This document shows positions 28,003 to 36,350 of a stretch of DNA of 64,000 bases, one piece after another. The translations under genes were made by a program, and so were the position numbers. The stretch's first letter is position 1. Each line of letters opens with the position of its first letter. Below the pieces are notes generated by a model. The model was given only the letters and a program-made list of their open reading frames with translations. It was not told where the DNA came from and did not search any database. The DNA is from JBPRGG01 sp051418075 (GTDB lineage: Bacteria; Bacteroidota; Bacteroidia; Cytophagales; Cyclobacteriaceae): the NCBI GenBank assembly GCA_051418075.1, contig JBPRGG010000119.1, positions 1 through 64,000 of the forward strand, given 5' to 3'.

Positions 28003-28310
28003 GCTGATGCAAGCTGCAGGAGACTTCCTATAAGGAAATTTTGGCTGATGAGAGCTGCAGGAAGAATCCCAACAGGAGATTTTGACTGATGTGAGATGCA
28101 GGAGACATCCCAACAGAATATTTTGGTTGATGCGTACTGCAGGAGGAATCCCATCAGGAAATTTTGGTTGATGCGTGCTGTAGGAAGAATTCTAACAGGA
28201 GATTTTGGCTGATGCGAGTTGCAGGAAGAATCCCAACAGGAGATTTTGACTGATACGAGCTGCAGGAGACATCCCAACAGAATATTTTGGTTGATGCGTG
28301 CTGCAGGAAG
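28003..28310. repeat. 41-bp tandem repeat array, about 7.5 units
   Basis: TGATG recurs at exactly 41-bp steps: 28005, 28046, 28087, 28128, 28169, 28210, 28251 (TGATA) and 28292. Each unit has CTGCAGGA in the first third and a TCCCAACAGGA-like core ending in ATTTTGG. A higher-order period of 164 bp (four units) is clear: unit 2 matches unit 6 at 39 of 41 bases and unit 3 matches unit 7 at 38 of 41. Because 41 is not a multiple of three, frames rotate through the array, which argues against coding. No spacers occur, so it is not CRISPR. Confidence 0.92.
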
Positions 28311-28668
28311 GAGACCGGGCCAGGGATTTCACTCATTGCGGCTCGTATTTAGCTGTCCAAAGAAGGAAAGCTAAATGATCCGTCACAGCGAACTGAAGGG
28401 AAGGGCAGCGGAAAAGAGTGAAGCAGTCCATTATTAAGGGCAGATAGGCGAAAAGTTTGCACCTTTAGCTTAAATCATGGTAAGGACTTGCCCACTATAA
28501 GAAACCGGTAATAAGAAACTAAGAATTTTCCTTCGAGCTTCCAGCTTCGGGCTAATTACATCCAGCATTCTTTTAGCTTTATTCCCCCTCCAAGCCTCTT
28601 CCGATTCCTCCGTGATTCCCCCCTTCAACCAAAAAACCAGCAACCAGAAACCTGTTTGGAGTTTCCTC

Positions 28669-28846
28669 TAAAATTAATGTCGCCGAAATCAACCTCTACA
28701 AGGTTGGTTAAATAAATTTTCTTTATTATTCTAAAGTAAACGAACCTCTCCAAGGTTCTGGTTTACTAATTCGTTTGTTACTGCACCTTTGTTCAACAAA
28801 GTTTGATCTGAAAGCTGAGGGACTTTGTTGTAAAATTGATGTCGCC
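28669..28846. repeat. Hairpin cluster framed by 16-nt direct repeats
   Basis: TAAAATTAATGTCGCC (28669-28684) recurs as TAAAATTGATGTCGCC (28831-28846), one mismatch. Between them lie three stems. First, CAACCT/AGGTTG, loop CTACA (28690-28706). Second, GAACCT/AGGTTC, loop CTCCA (28742-28758), extended by AGTAAAC/GTTTACT to 28735-28767. Third, CTTTGTT-C-AACAAAG (28787-28801), whose second arm can pair instead with CTTTGTTG at 28823-28830. The first two have the same size and near-same arms, so they are copies of one design. Confidence 0.8.
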
Positions 28847-28967
28847 AGGTTTGGGATGATTATCTATGTTTATGGGTAAGAATAAAGGAATGCTTGTCCG
28901 GCCAGGAAAAATGATGAAGCAAAGCAGCATGAGCAAAAACTGCTGCCAAAACATATTAACCCTGACT

Positions 28968-29264
28968 TTAAAAAGATCGCATATTAAGGGCAAGCTTATT
29001 GAAAAGATTAAACAAGAAATTAAAACTGAGAATAGATACTTCCTGTTCTTCTATATCGTAATCCTCATTAATAGTGCTTTTATTTTCCTGATGATCATTT
29101 ATCGTCTGAGAATTCAGATCAGCATCTAACGGTTGAATATTCTCCATTCTGATTTGATCAATCGAATTGCTTATATTTGAACTAAATGATCTGACATCAG
29201 CAAACTGAAAAAAGATGATTAAAACCAAAAAAACAAAAGCAACTGAATATCTGAATTTTTTCAT
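28968..29264 (-). CDS. Small secreted protein, function unknown
   Basis: 98 residues. MKKFRYSVAFVFLVLIIFF and the following FADVRSFS form a good Sec leader or anchor. The middle is acidic and Asn/Gln-rich (ENIQPLDADLNSQTINDHQE), and the end is helical and hydrophobic (LSFNFLFNLFNKLALNM). No homologous domain is recognised. It is an isolated gene, divergent from the M16 operon, at the edge of the gene-poor region. It may be real or a chance frame; the signal sequence is the main support. Confidence 0.45.
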   Translation of the reverse strand: MKKFRYSVAFVFLVLIIFFQFADVRSFSSNISNSIDQIRMENIQPLDADLNSQTINDHQENKSTINEDYDIEEQEVSILSFNFLFNLFNKLALNMRSF

Positions 29265-29283
29265 AACTGCTTTTTTTAAAGAG

Positions 29284-29355
29284 AAAACGATTTCGTTTCA
29301 TTTTAGGTTACAAAATTAGCATTTATTAACTAATTTTTTGTAATTTAATCGTTTT
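29284..29355. repeat. Nested inverted repeat in divergent intergenic region
   Basis: Outer arms are AAAACGATT (29284-29292) and AATCGTTTT (29347-29355), a perfect 9-bp match. Inner arms are TTACAAAATTAG (29308-29319) and CTAATTTTTTGTAA (29330-29343), pairing as 4 + 8 bp with a 2-nt bulge and a 10-nt loop. The left outer arm also lies in a small palindrome, AAACGA-TT-TCGTTT (29285-29298). It could be a dual operator for the two flanking divergent promoters or a structured 5' region. Confidence 0.65.
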
Positions 29356-29366
29356 AAATTTTTAGG

Positions 29367-29400
29367 AAAACCAATCTCTGGTTTTTAAGGTTTAAACCAG
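29367..29400 (+). promoter_or_regulatory. Overlapping alternative hairpins before the M16 operon
   Basis: AAAACCA/TGGTTTT (29367-29385, loop ATCTC) overlaps a second possible stem, CTGGTTT/AAACCAG (29378-29384 with 29394-29400). Only one can form at a time. They end 17 nt before the ATG at 29418, in reach of the ribosome-binding site. Confidence 0.4.
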
Positions 29401-29417
29401 TTCTAAAACACTTTTAA

Positions 29418-30782
29418 ATGAGATACTTATATTTATTTTTAATTATATCCGTCTTAAACTTATGCACAGCTTGCCAGAATGAAACACAAGAACAAGCAGA
29501 GGAATCGGATATCTTCCCCTACCATATTCATCAAAAAACCCTGGATAACCAGCTCAATGTAGTGACGGTACCATATCCCAGTCCCGGTTTGGTAGCGTTT
29601 CACATAATAGTAAGAGCAGGATCAAGGGAAGAAGTAGAACCAGGGAAAACCGGATTTGCCCATTTTTTTGAACACATGATGTTTCGGGGCACTGAGAATT
29701 ACTCCCCCGATCAGTACAATAAGATATTGAAAACCATTGGAGCCGGTGCCAATGCCAATACTTCCCTGGACCGGACAATTTATCATATGACCGGTAATGC
29801 TGAAATGCTGGACCGGATGTTTGAAATCGAAGCGGACCGGTTCATGCATTTGCACTATTCTGAACATGATTTCAAAACCGAAGCCGGGGCAGTAAAAGGA
29901 GAATATACAAAAAACTATGCCAGCCCTTACAGCCAACTTTATGAAAAGATCCTGAACACTGCTTTTGATCAACATACCTATAAGCATACCACCATGGGCT
30001 TTTGGGAAGACATTGTAGATATGCCCAACCAGTATGCTTATTCACTTGAGTTTTTTGATCGTTTTTACCGACCTGAATATACTACCATATTAGTGGTAGG
30101 AGATGTCACTCCTGACCGGGTAAATGAATTGGCTGAAAGGTTTTTTGGAAAATGGGAAGAAGGAGATTATCATCCGGAGATCCCGGCAGAGCCAACTCAA
30201 CAGGAAACCAGGTATGCCCATGTTTCGGCACAAAACTTTCCTCCTTATCTTAGCTTAAACTACAAAGCACCAGGCTTCAATAATGAGGTAATTGATAATG
30301 CTGCTCTGGATGTCATAGCTTCCATGTTGTTTTCTGAAAGGTCAGAATTATATACCAGGCTGGTTATTGAGGAAGGGCTGCTCAGAAGCCTTAATGCAGG
30401 ACAATTTTTCACCCGGGATCCATACCTTTTCACTATCAATGCCTCGTTTAAACAGGCTGATGACTTGCAACAGGTAAAAGATGCCATTACACAACAATTA
30501 AACCAGATCAAAAATGAACCAGTAGACCCTCAGCTTTTGAGGGAAACTGTATCACATATTAAATACAGCTTTGCTATGGAACAGGATAGCCCTTCCTCCA
30601 TTGCAAATTCACTGGCTTATTTTATTTGGGTGACCGGGAACCCGGAATCATTGAATCAATATTATTCCCTTTATGATCGAATCACTCAGGATGATATCAT
30701 GCAGGTAGCCCGAAAATATTTTGTTCCGGAAAAGCTGACTATAGCCACCATTTCACCAAATGAAGAAGGAGGTATTCAATAA
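29418..30782 (+). CDS. M16-family zinc metallopeptidase, catalytic subunit, lipoprotein
   Basis: 454 residues. The leader ends in a lipobox (NLCTAC), so it is lipid-anchored. The inverted zinc motif HxxEH is H82-F-F-E85-H86, and the third ligand is E162 (in AVKGEYTKN), 76 residues on, as expected for pitrilysin/M16B enzymes. Two M16 half-domains follow (to about 230 and 240-450). It degrades peptides inside a clamshell chamber. It overlaps the next gene by one base (TAATG), and that gene encodes the non-catalytic partner, so a heterodimer is likely. Confidence 0.92.
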   Translation: MRYLYLFLIISVLNLCTACQNETQEQAEESDIFPYHIHQKTLDNQLNVVTVPYPSPGLVAFHIIVRAGSREEVEPGKTGFAHFFEHMMFRGTENYSPDQYNKILKTIGAGANANTSLDRTIYHMTGNAEMLDRMFEIEADRFMHLHYSEHDFKTEAGAVKGEYTKNYASPYSQLYEKILNTAFDQHTYKHTTMGFWEDIVDMPNQYAYSLEFFDRFYRPEYTTILVVGDVTPDRVNELAERFFGKWEEGDYHPEIPAEPTQQETRYAHVSAQNFPPYLSLNYKAPGFNNEVIDNAALDVIASMLFSERSELYTRLVIEEGLLRSLNAGQFFTRDPYLFTINASFKQADDLQQVKDAITQQLNQIKNEPVDPQLLRETVSHIKYSFAMEQDSPSSIANSLAYFIWVTGNPESLNQYYSLYDRITQDDIMQVARKYFVPEKLTIATISPNEEGGIQ

Positions 30783-32332
30783 TGAAAAAGCTCTTGCTAA
30801 TAAGTTTCGTATTTTTTATGCTGACAAATGGGTTAATTCAAGCCCAGGAATATATCATGCTGGAAAAACCAGTTTCCAACAAGATCGTCACTAAATTGAT
30901 GTTTCGTAATGGTTCAATTGCAGATCCTCCCGGTAAGGAAGGTTTGACCTACCTTACTGCTACCCTGATGGTGGAAGGAGGCACTGAACAGTATTCCAAA
31001 ACCGCAATTGATGAAATGGTCTATCCCATGGCAGCCCAATATTATGCCAAAGTGGATAAGGAGGTATCTACATTTACATTTGAAGTTCCTGTCATTTTTA
31101 TGGATGATTTTTATAAAATCATGACAGGCATGATCATAAGCCCGGCTTTCTCCCAGGAAGACTTTGACCGGATCAAATCAAATCAGCTCAACTATGTAGA
31201 CCAGGTGATCAGGGCTTCTTCCGATGAAGATTTCAGTAAAATGGCCCTGGAAAATTTTTTGTTTGAAAATACCTCTTATCAGCATATGGTGATGGGTACT
31301 GTAACTGGAATCAAATCCATAAATCTTCAGGATGTAAAAGAACATTATCAAAAGTACTTTACCAGTAAAAATCTCTGGCTGGGATTAGCCGGAAATTATG
31401 AGGAAGAACTGATTCAAATGCTCAAAAAAGATATCCAAAAATTACCGGATCATAATCCGGATTTGCCTGCAATGGCTTCGCCACAATCACCAAATGGTAT
31501 CCAGGTAAAGATCATTTCCAAGGAAAATGCCTTAGGATCAGCCATTTATACTGGCTATCCTCTACAATTGACCCGGGCCAATGATGAATTTGCCGCCTTA
31601 ATGATCGCCAATTCTTACTTGGGTGAACATAGAAAATCGTATGGCCAGTTGTACCAGAAAATCAGGGAAACCAGAAGCATGAACTATGGCGATTATACCT
31701 ACATAGAGTGGTATGACCAGGGTGGGCGATATCAGCTCCCCCCGGCGGGTGTACCACGTTCATCCAATTACTTCTCTATCTGGATCAGGCCGGTTCAAAT
31801 TGCTTCTTCTTTAAAGCAGCAATATCAGGAGTTGGAGCAAATTAAAGTTGGGCATGCCCATTTTGCCTTAAGACTGGCAATCCGGGAAATTGAGAACCTG
31901 ATTGAAAATGGAATGAGTGAAGTAGATTTTCAGCTGACCAAGCAATTTCTGCAAAGCTATATCAAACTGTACATTCAGACACCGGAACGGGAATTGGGTT
32001 TTTTGATGGACTCCAGGTTTTATGACAGAATGGATTACATTACGGAATTAGGGGAATTATTGGAAAATGTGACACTGGAACAGGTAAATGAAGCTATAAA
32101 AAAGTATTTACAGGTGGACAATATGTATGTTGCCATCGTTACTGATGATAGTGAAGCAGGCCCTTTAGCCGAAAGCTTAAAACAAAACCAGCCTTCCCCC
32201 ATGAGTTATTCCGATATAGTAAAAGAAGGATTACCGGAAGAAGTGCAACAGGAAGACCAGCAAATTGCTACTTATCCTTTAAATATAACTTCAGTAGAGA
32301 TCATAGACAGTAACGAAATGTTTATGGAATAA
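30782..32332 (+). CDS. M16-family peptidase homolog lacking the zinc motif
   Basis: 516 residues with a signal peptide (MKKLLLISFVFFMLTNGLIQA). The M16 fold is kept, but where HxxEH should be it reads GLTYLTATLMVEGGTEQYSK, so both His ligands are gone. It is thus a structural or substrate-holding partner of the preceding active subunit, as in mitochondrial and bacterial two-gene M16 systems. The C-terminal half has the usual R/Y substrate-end region. No lipobox is seen, so it should be soluble in the periplasm or pulled to the membrane by its partner. Confidence 0.9.
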   Translation: MKKLLLISFVFFMLTNGLIQAQEYIMLEKPVSNKIVTKLMFRNGSIADPPGKEGLTYLTATLMVEGGTEQYSKTAIDEMVYPMAAQYYAKVDKEVSTFTFEVPVIFMDDFYKIMTGMIISPAFSQEDFDRIKSNQLNYVDQVIRASSDEDFSKMALENFLFENTSYQHMVMGTVTGIKSINLQDVKEHYQKYFTSKNLWLGLAGNYEEELIQMLKKDIQKLPDHNPDLPAMASPQSPNGIQVKIISKENALGSAIYTGYPLQLTRANDEFAALMIANSYLGEHRKSYGQLYQKIRETRSMNYGDYTYIEWYDQGGRYQLPPAGVPRSSNYFSIWIRPVQIASSLKQQYQELEQIKVGHAHFALRLAIREIENLIENGMSEVDFQLTKQFLQSYIKLYIQTPERELGFLMDSRFYDRMDYITELGELLENVTLEQVNEAIKKYLQVDNMYVAIVTDDSEAGPLAESLKQNQPSPMSYSDIVKEGLPEEVQQEDQQIATYPLNITSVEIIDSNEMFME

Positions 32333-32482
32333 AAGGCCTATGAAAATAGTTTGATTTACTGTGATTAATTTAATCCCGTAGTTGCGGCTTCCTTTTCAGG
32401 ATTTTAGGTAAAAACATTCAGTAACATAAATGCAGGGGATTATTATTTTGATTTCAAAAAGCATAGATCACAACTTGCTCAA

Positions 32483-33391
32483 ATGAGACTTTTTCCACGA
32501 AAAACATCAAAAAAAACAGACCTCGTTTCACAAATTGAAATTAGAAATTTACAAAATGTTGGAACAAATCAGATGTACAGTGCTTTTATGAAAGCTTTTT
32601 CGGATTACCCGTCATTTAATTCCTTAAGTCATAATCAATTTATTCAAAGATTCCTTAATAAATTGAACCTAAACTCCCAGTTATCCGGCGGGGCCTTTCA
32701 TCAACGGCAGTTGGTTGGATTTGTCTATTCCCGGCTCAATCACTATCAAAATAAATACACAGCCTACAACGGCGGTACTGGAGTAATACCTGATTACAGG
32801 GGTATGGGTATTACAGGCAAGATCTATCAACACCTGTTACCACAGTTCAAGGATGCTGGTGTACAACAAGGTGTGCTGGAAGTATTAACCATAAATCAAC
32901 CAGCTCTAAAAGTATATCAAAAAATAGGATTTAAAATCAACAAGTTATACCGCTGTTATAAATTAAAAAAAAGCCATTTTAAGCTACCGGAAGTTCCTGA
33001 CAAGCTACAATTAAAATTAACCAGCGCTCCCTGCTGGGAACAATGGGCAGAAATGTCGGAATATGAACCTTCATTCCTGGATCAAACTATTAATCTCCGG
33101 CAAAATTTATCTCATGAAAAAGTACTGGAAGCTTTCTGGGAAAATAAAAGAGCAGGATATATTATTTTTCAGCCAGCCAATGGACGAATCAGCCAGCTGG
33201 CAGTACATCCTGACTTTCGCAGACAAGGCATTGCAACCTTATTGATCTATCAGGTGTTTCAAAACATACAAAACCAGGAATTGACCCTAATCAACGTAGA
33301 TGAATCTGCTGTAAAGCTGCAAAAATTTCTTTTAGCCATCGGCTTTAATAATGTAATCAACCAGTATGAAATGGTGCTGCCTTTACACTAA
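32483..33391 (+). CDS. Protein with two GNAT N-acetyltransferase domains
   Basis: 302 residues, cytoplasmic. The first GNAT domain (about 20-160) has the acetyl-CoA loop VIPDYRGMGITGKIY and a LEVLTINQPALKVYQKIGF closing part. The second (about 185-300) has AVHPDFRRQGIATLLIY and ends with FLLAIGFNNV. Each loop fits Q/R-x-x-G-x-G/A. The acceptor is unknown; double-GNAT proteins act on amines of metabolites, antibiotics or proteins. It stands alone, 92 bases before murF-alr. Confidence 0.85.
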   Translation: MRLFPRKTSKKTDLVSQIEIRNLQNVGTNQMYSAFMKAFSDYPSFNSLSHNQFIQRFLNKLNLNSQLSGGAFHQRQLVGFVYSRLNHYQNKYTAYNGGTGVIPDYRGMGITGKIYQHLLPQFKDAGVQQGVLEVLTINQPALKVYQKIGFKINKLYRCYKLKKSHFKLPEVPDKLQLKLTSAPCWEQWAEMSEYEPSFLDQTINLRQNLSHEKVLEAFWENKRAGYIIFQPANGRISQLAVHPDFRRQGIATLLIYQVFQNIQNQELTLINVDESAVKLQKFLLAIGFNNVINQYEMVLPLH

Positions 33392-33409
33392 AAACCACCT
33401 GATAATATG

Positions 33410-33417
33410 TATTTTTG
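33410..33417 (+). promoter_or_regulatory. Possible -7 promoter element for murF-alr
   Basis: TATTTTTG fits TAnnTTTG, 37 nt before the ATG at 33455. The distance is longer than for the other candidates here, giving a short leader. Confidence 0.3.
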
Positions 33418-33454
33418 CCTGAAAGCCTGAAAGCCTTAAAACCAACTGGTAAAA

Positions 33455-35920
33455 ATGATAAGATTCAAAGACCTGGAAGCTATAACTGCGGGAAAATTCA
33501 TTTCTTTTTCTGATGATCAGACGATAGACTATTTATTGGTGGACAGTAGAAAACTAATTATCAGTATTAAATCCGTATTTTTTGCTATCAAAGGCATACA
33601 TCATGACGGTCACCACTACCTATCAGAAATATATCAGCAAGGAATCAGACAGTTTGTAGTAGAAAACCCGGATCTTATCCCTTCCCAGATCAAAAAAAAT
33701 TCAAACATTATCCTGGTAAATCATAGCCTGGAGGCGCTTCAGGCGATTGCGACCCATCATCGGTCACAATTCAACCTGCCGGTTATTGGTGTTACCGGCA
33801 GCAATGGAAAAACCATCGTCAAAGAATGGTTATTTGATCTGCTTAATCCAACACTTCGTGTGGTCAAAAGTCCTAAGAGTTATAATTCGCAGCTTGGCGT
33901 GCCCTTATCAGTATGGCAAATAAATGCGTCCCATCAATTAGGAATATTTGAAGCCGGTATCTCGCAGGCTGGTGAAATGGATAACCTGAATAAAGTCATT
34001 CAACCTTCTATAGGAATTTTCACCAATCTGGGTTCTGCTCATAATCAGGGGTTCAGGGATCGGAAACATAAAGCTTCAGAAAAAGCCAGCTTATTCCGGG
34101 GCTGTAAAATCATCTTTTATCGCCGTGATTACCCGGAAGTGGATGAGGTACTTCGGGCCATGTACAAATCACAGATCCGTTTATTTTCCTGGTCGACCAG
34201 CCAGCTGGCTGATCTGCAGGTATTGAACCTGGAAAAAGGAGCCCTGCAAACCAGAGTCGGATTGCGGTATCAGGAGCATCACCTTGATTTTGTGCTGCCT
34301 TTTACTGATGATGCCTCCATTGAAAACTGTATGCTTTGCCTGTCTTACCTGCTTTATGAAAACTTTGCCCCCCCACGAATCCAAAACCGGCTGGACCAAC
34401 TAGAAAAACTATCCATGAGACTGGAATTAAAACAGGGCATTAAAGATTGTTATATTATTGATGACTCATACAGTAATGACCTGGCCAGCCTGCAGATAGC
34501 CCTAAACTTCCTGGATCAGCAAAATCAAAGAGAAAGAAAGACCCTGATCATTTCTGACATTCTTCAGTCAGGGCAGGAGAAGGATGTTTTATACCAGCAG
34601 GTTCAGAAATTATTACAGGATAAAGATGTGGACCGGGTAATTGGAATTGGCCCTGACCTGGCAGCTTATCAGGATCTGTTTCCTCAGGGATCCGTTTTCT
34701 TCAATACCACAGAAGATTTGCTACTAAACTACCCAAACATCAAATTTGATCGGGAAGTCATCCTGATCAAAGGTGCCAGAAAGTTTCAATTTGAAAAAAT
34801 AGTTCAGAAATTACAACAGAAAACCCACGGAACAGTACTGGAAATTAACCTGGACCATCTGACCCAAAACCTGAATTTTTACCGTAAGCAGTTAGCTCCC
34901 ACAACCAGAATCATGGTGATGGTGAAAGCATTTGCCTATGGCAGCGGCAGCTTTGAAGTTGCCAACCTTTTACAATTTCATAAGGTAGATTACCTGGCCG
35001 TAGCTTATGCAGATGAAGGGATAAGCTTACGTGCTCATGGTATTTCAACACCTGTTATGGTTATGAACCCCTCCCCGGAAAGTCTGGGAAAGATGATGGA
35101 ATTTCAACTTGAACCAGAAATTTACAACATCAAGTTGCTAAAAAGCCTGATAAACCATCAAAGGCCATATGAAGATGTGATTAATATCCATCTTAAACTG
35201 GATACAGGAATGCACCGGTTGGGCTTTGAGGCAAAAGACCTGGATGAGTTGATCAAAATGCTTAAATCAAATCCGCAAATCAATGTAAAAAGTATTTTCA
35301 CTCATCTGGCCGGAGCGGATGATGAGATCTTCAATGAATTCAGCCATCAACAGGTCAGCAGGTTCAAAAGCATGTCCAGCCTGATCAAAGAAAACCTGAA
35401 TATCGACCCGCTCCTTCATGTTTTAAACTCAGCTGGTATTATTCGTTTTCCTCATTTTCAATTTGATATGGTTCGGTTAGGAATAGGTTTATATGGCGTA
35501 GAAGTGAACGACCTGAAGCAAAACCAACTGGTGGCCATCAGTACCCTCAAAACCCGTATTTCTCAAATCAAACAAATACATCCTTCAGAAACAGTGGGTT
35601 ACAGTCGTAAAGGCAAGGTAGACCAGATCAGCCGGATAGCCACCATCGGGCTGGGTTATGCTGATGGTTTTTCCCGGGCATTCAGCAATGGAAAAGGGAA
35701 GGTTATGGTAAATGGGAAGTTGGTCCCGGTAATAGGTAATGTATGCATGGATATGACCATGATCAATGTCACTGGAATTCAAGCTGATGAAGGAGATGAA
35801 GTGATCATATTCGGGCCTGAACTACCCCTGCAACATCTGGCTCAAGCCATAGACACCATACCTTACGAGATACTTACCAATGTCAGTGAACGGGTGAAAA
35901 GGGTGTTTTTTACTGAATAA
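33455..35920 (+). CDS. murF-alr: Bifunctional UDP-MurNAc-tripeptide:D-Ala-D-Ala ligase / alanine racemase
   Basis: 821 residues, two enzymes of the D-alanine branch of peptidoglycan synthesis in one chain. The MurF half (1-455) has the ATP loop GSNGKT (residues 115-120, K119) and the Mur ligase centre and C-terminal domains. The Alr half begins near residue 459 (GTVLEINLDHL); its PLP lysine is K491 in MVMVKAFAYG, and the second-face Tyr lies in TVGYSRKGKV. MCMDMTMI-type closing motifs are present. The fusion is widespread in Bacteroidota, so it is normal for the phylum. It makes and adds D-Ala in one step of the cytoplasmic pathway. Confidence 0.96.
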   Translation: MIRFKDLEAITAGKFISFSDDQTIDYLLVDSRKLIISIKSVFFAIKGIHHDGHHYLSEIYQQGIRQFVVENPDLIPSQIKKNSNIILVNHSLEALQAIATHHRSQFNLPVIGVTGSNGKTIVKEWLFDLLNPTLRVVKSPKSYNSQLGVPLSVWQINASHQLGIFEAGISQAGEMDNLNKVIQPSIGIFTNLGSAHNQGFRDRKHKASEKASLFRGCKIIFYRRDYPEVDEVLRAMYKSQIRLFSWSTSQLADLQVLNLEKGALQTRVGLRYQEHHLDFVLPFTDDASIENCMLCLSYLLYENFAPPRIQNRLDQLEKLSMRLELKQGIKDCYIIDDSYSNDLASLQIALNFLDQQNQRERKTLIISDILQSGQEKDVLYQQVQKLLQDKDVDRVIGIGPDLAAYQDLFPQGSVFFNTTEDLLLNYPNIKFDREVILIKGARKFQFEKIVQKLQQKTHGTVLEINLDHLTQNLNFYRKQLAPTTRIMVMVKAFAYGSGSFEVANLLQFHKVDYLAVAYADEGISLRAHGISTPVMVMNPSPESLGKMMEFQLEPEIYNIKLLKSLINHQRPYEDVINIHLKLDTGMHRLGFEAKDLDELIKMLKSNPQINVKSIFTHLAGADDEIFNEFSHQQVSRFKSMSSLIKENLNIDPLLHVLNSAGIIRFPHFQFDMVRLGIGLYGVEVNDLKQNQLVAISTLKTRISQIKQIHPSETVGYSRKGKVDQISRIATIGLGYADGFSRAFSNGKGKVMVNGKLVPVIGNVCMDMTMINVTGIQADEGDEVIIFGPELPLQHLAQAIDTIPYEILTNVSERVKRVFFTE

Positions 35921-36119
35921 CTAACAGCATTCCCTAATTAAATAATATTATGCAAAGAAATTATGGTAAAAATTCAGAAATTGAATATTTATCACAATTA
36001 TTCTACCAATAATGTAAATTTCAAAATCTTTTTTACATTAGATGAACAGTAATTTGTTAATTAGCGTTATAGATTTTAAATTGCGAGTAATTTTTAAACA
36101 ATCTAAATAAAAAGTAGGC

Positions 36120-36350
36120 GTGGAAAATTTAAGAAGAAGCCTGGCAGACTTAAAACCTGGCGAAAAAGGTGTGATCACAGGTTTTAATGATGAAATCATG
36201 TCTCTTAAGCTATTGGAAATGGGATGCCTGCCTGGAACGGAAGTAGAGCTCAATTTCAAAGCTCCATTGGGGGATCCGATAGCCATAAAAGTGTCAGGGT
36301 ATAATCTTTCATTGAGAAGGGATGAAGCAGCAACTATTACATTGGAATAA
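36120..36350 (+). CDS. feoA: FeoA-family ferrous iron transport protein
   Basis: 76 residues, an SH3-like fold: LRRSLADLKPGEKGVITGF, then LLEMGCLPGTEVEL and DPIAIKVSGYNLSLRRDEA. It assists or regulates FeoB at the membrane. It starts at GTG (36120); no ATG is in the frame upstream. Its 3' end overlaps feoB by 29 bases in another frame, so the two are translated together. Confidence 0.93.
   Translation: MENLRRSLADLKPGEKGVITGFNDEIMSLKLLEMGCLPGTEVELNFKAPLGDPIAIKVSGYNLSLRRDEAATITLE

Larger units (their letters stand above)
27721..28967. other. Gene-poor region with tandem array and hairpins
   Basis: About 1.25 kb without a convincing gene. It holds the 41-bp tandem array (28003-28310), then a stretch with an 8-bp hairpin (ATTTAGCT 28347-28354 with AGCTAAAT 28369-28376), then a T/C-rich segment, and finally the hairpin cluster at 28669-28846. 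Several frames stay open here, but they follow the repeats or lack start signals and composition typical of genes. Confidence 0.7.

Noticed and set aside
28003..28310. CRISPR array
   Set aside because: Units are directly adjacent with no variable spacers and no cas genes nearby.
27942..28336. Long open frames on the minus strand through the tandem array
   Set aside because: The 41-bp unit has no stop in these frames, so openness comes from repetition; frames rotate every unit and there is no ribosome-binding context.
28793..28993. Minus-strand frame of about 66 residues
   Set aside because: It overlaps the hairpin cluster and a competing plus-strand frame (28866-29129); neither has a good leader or composition.
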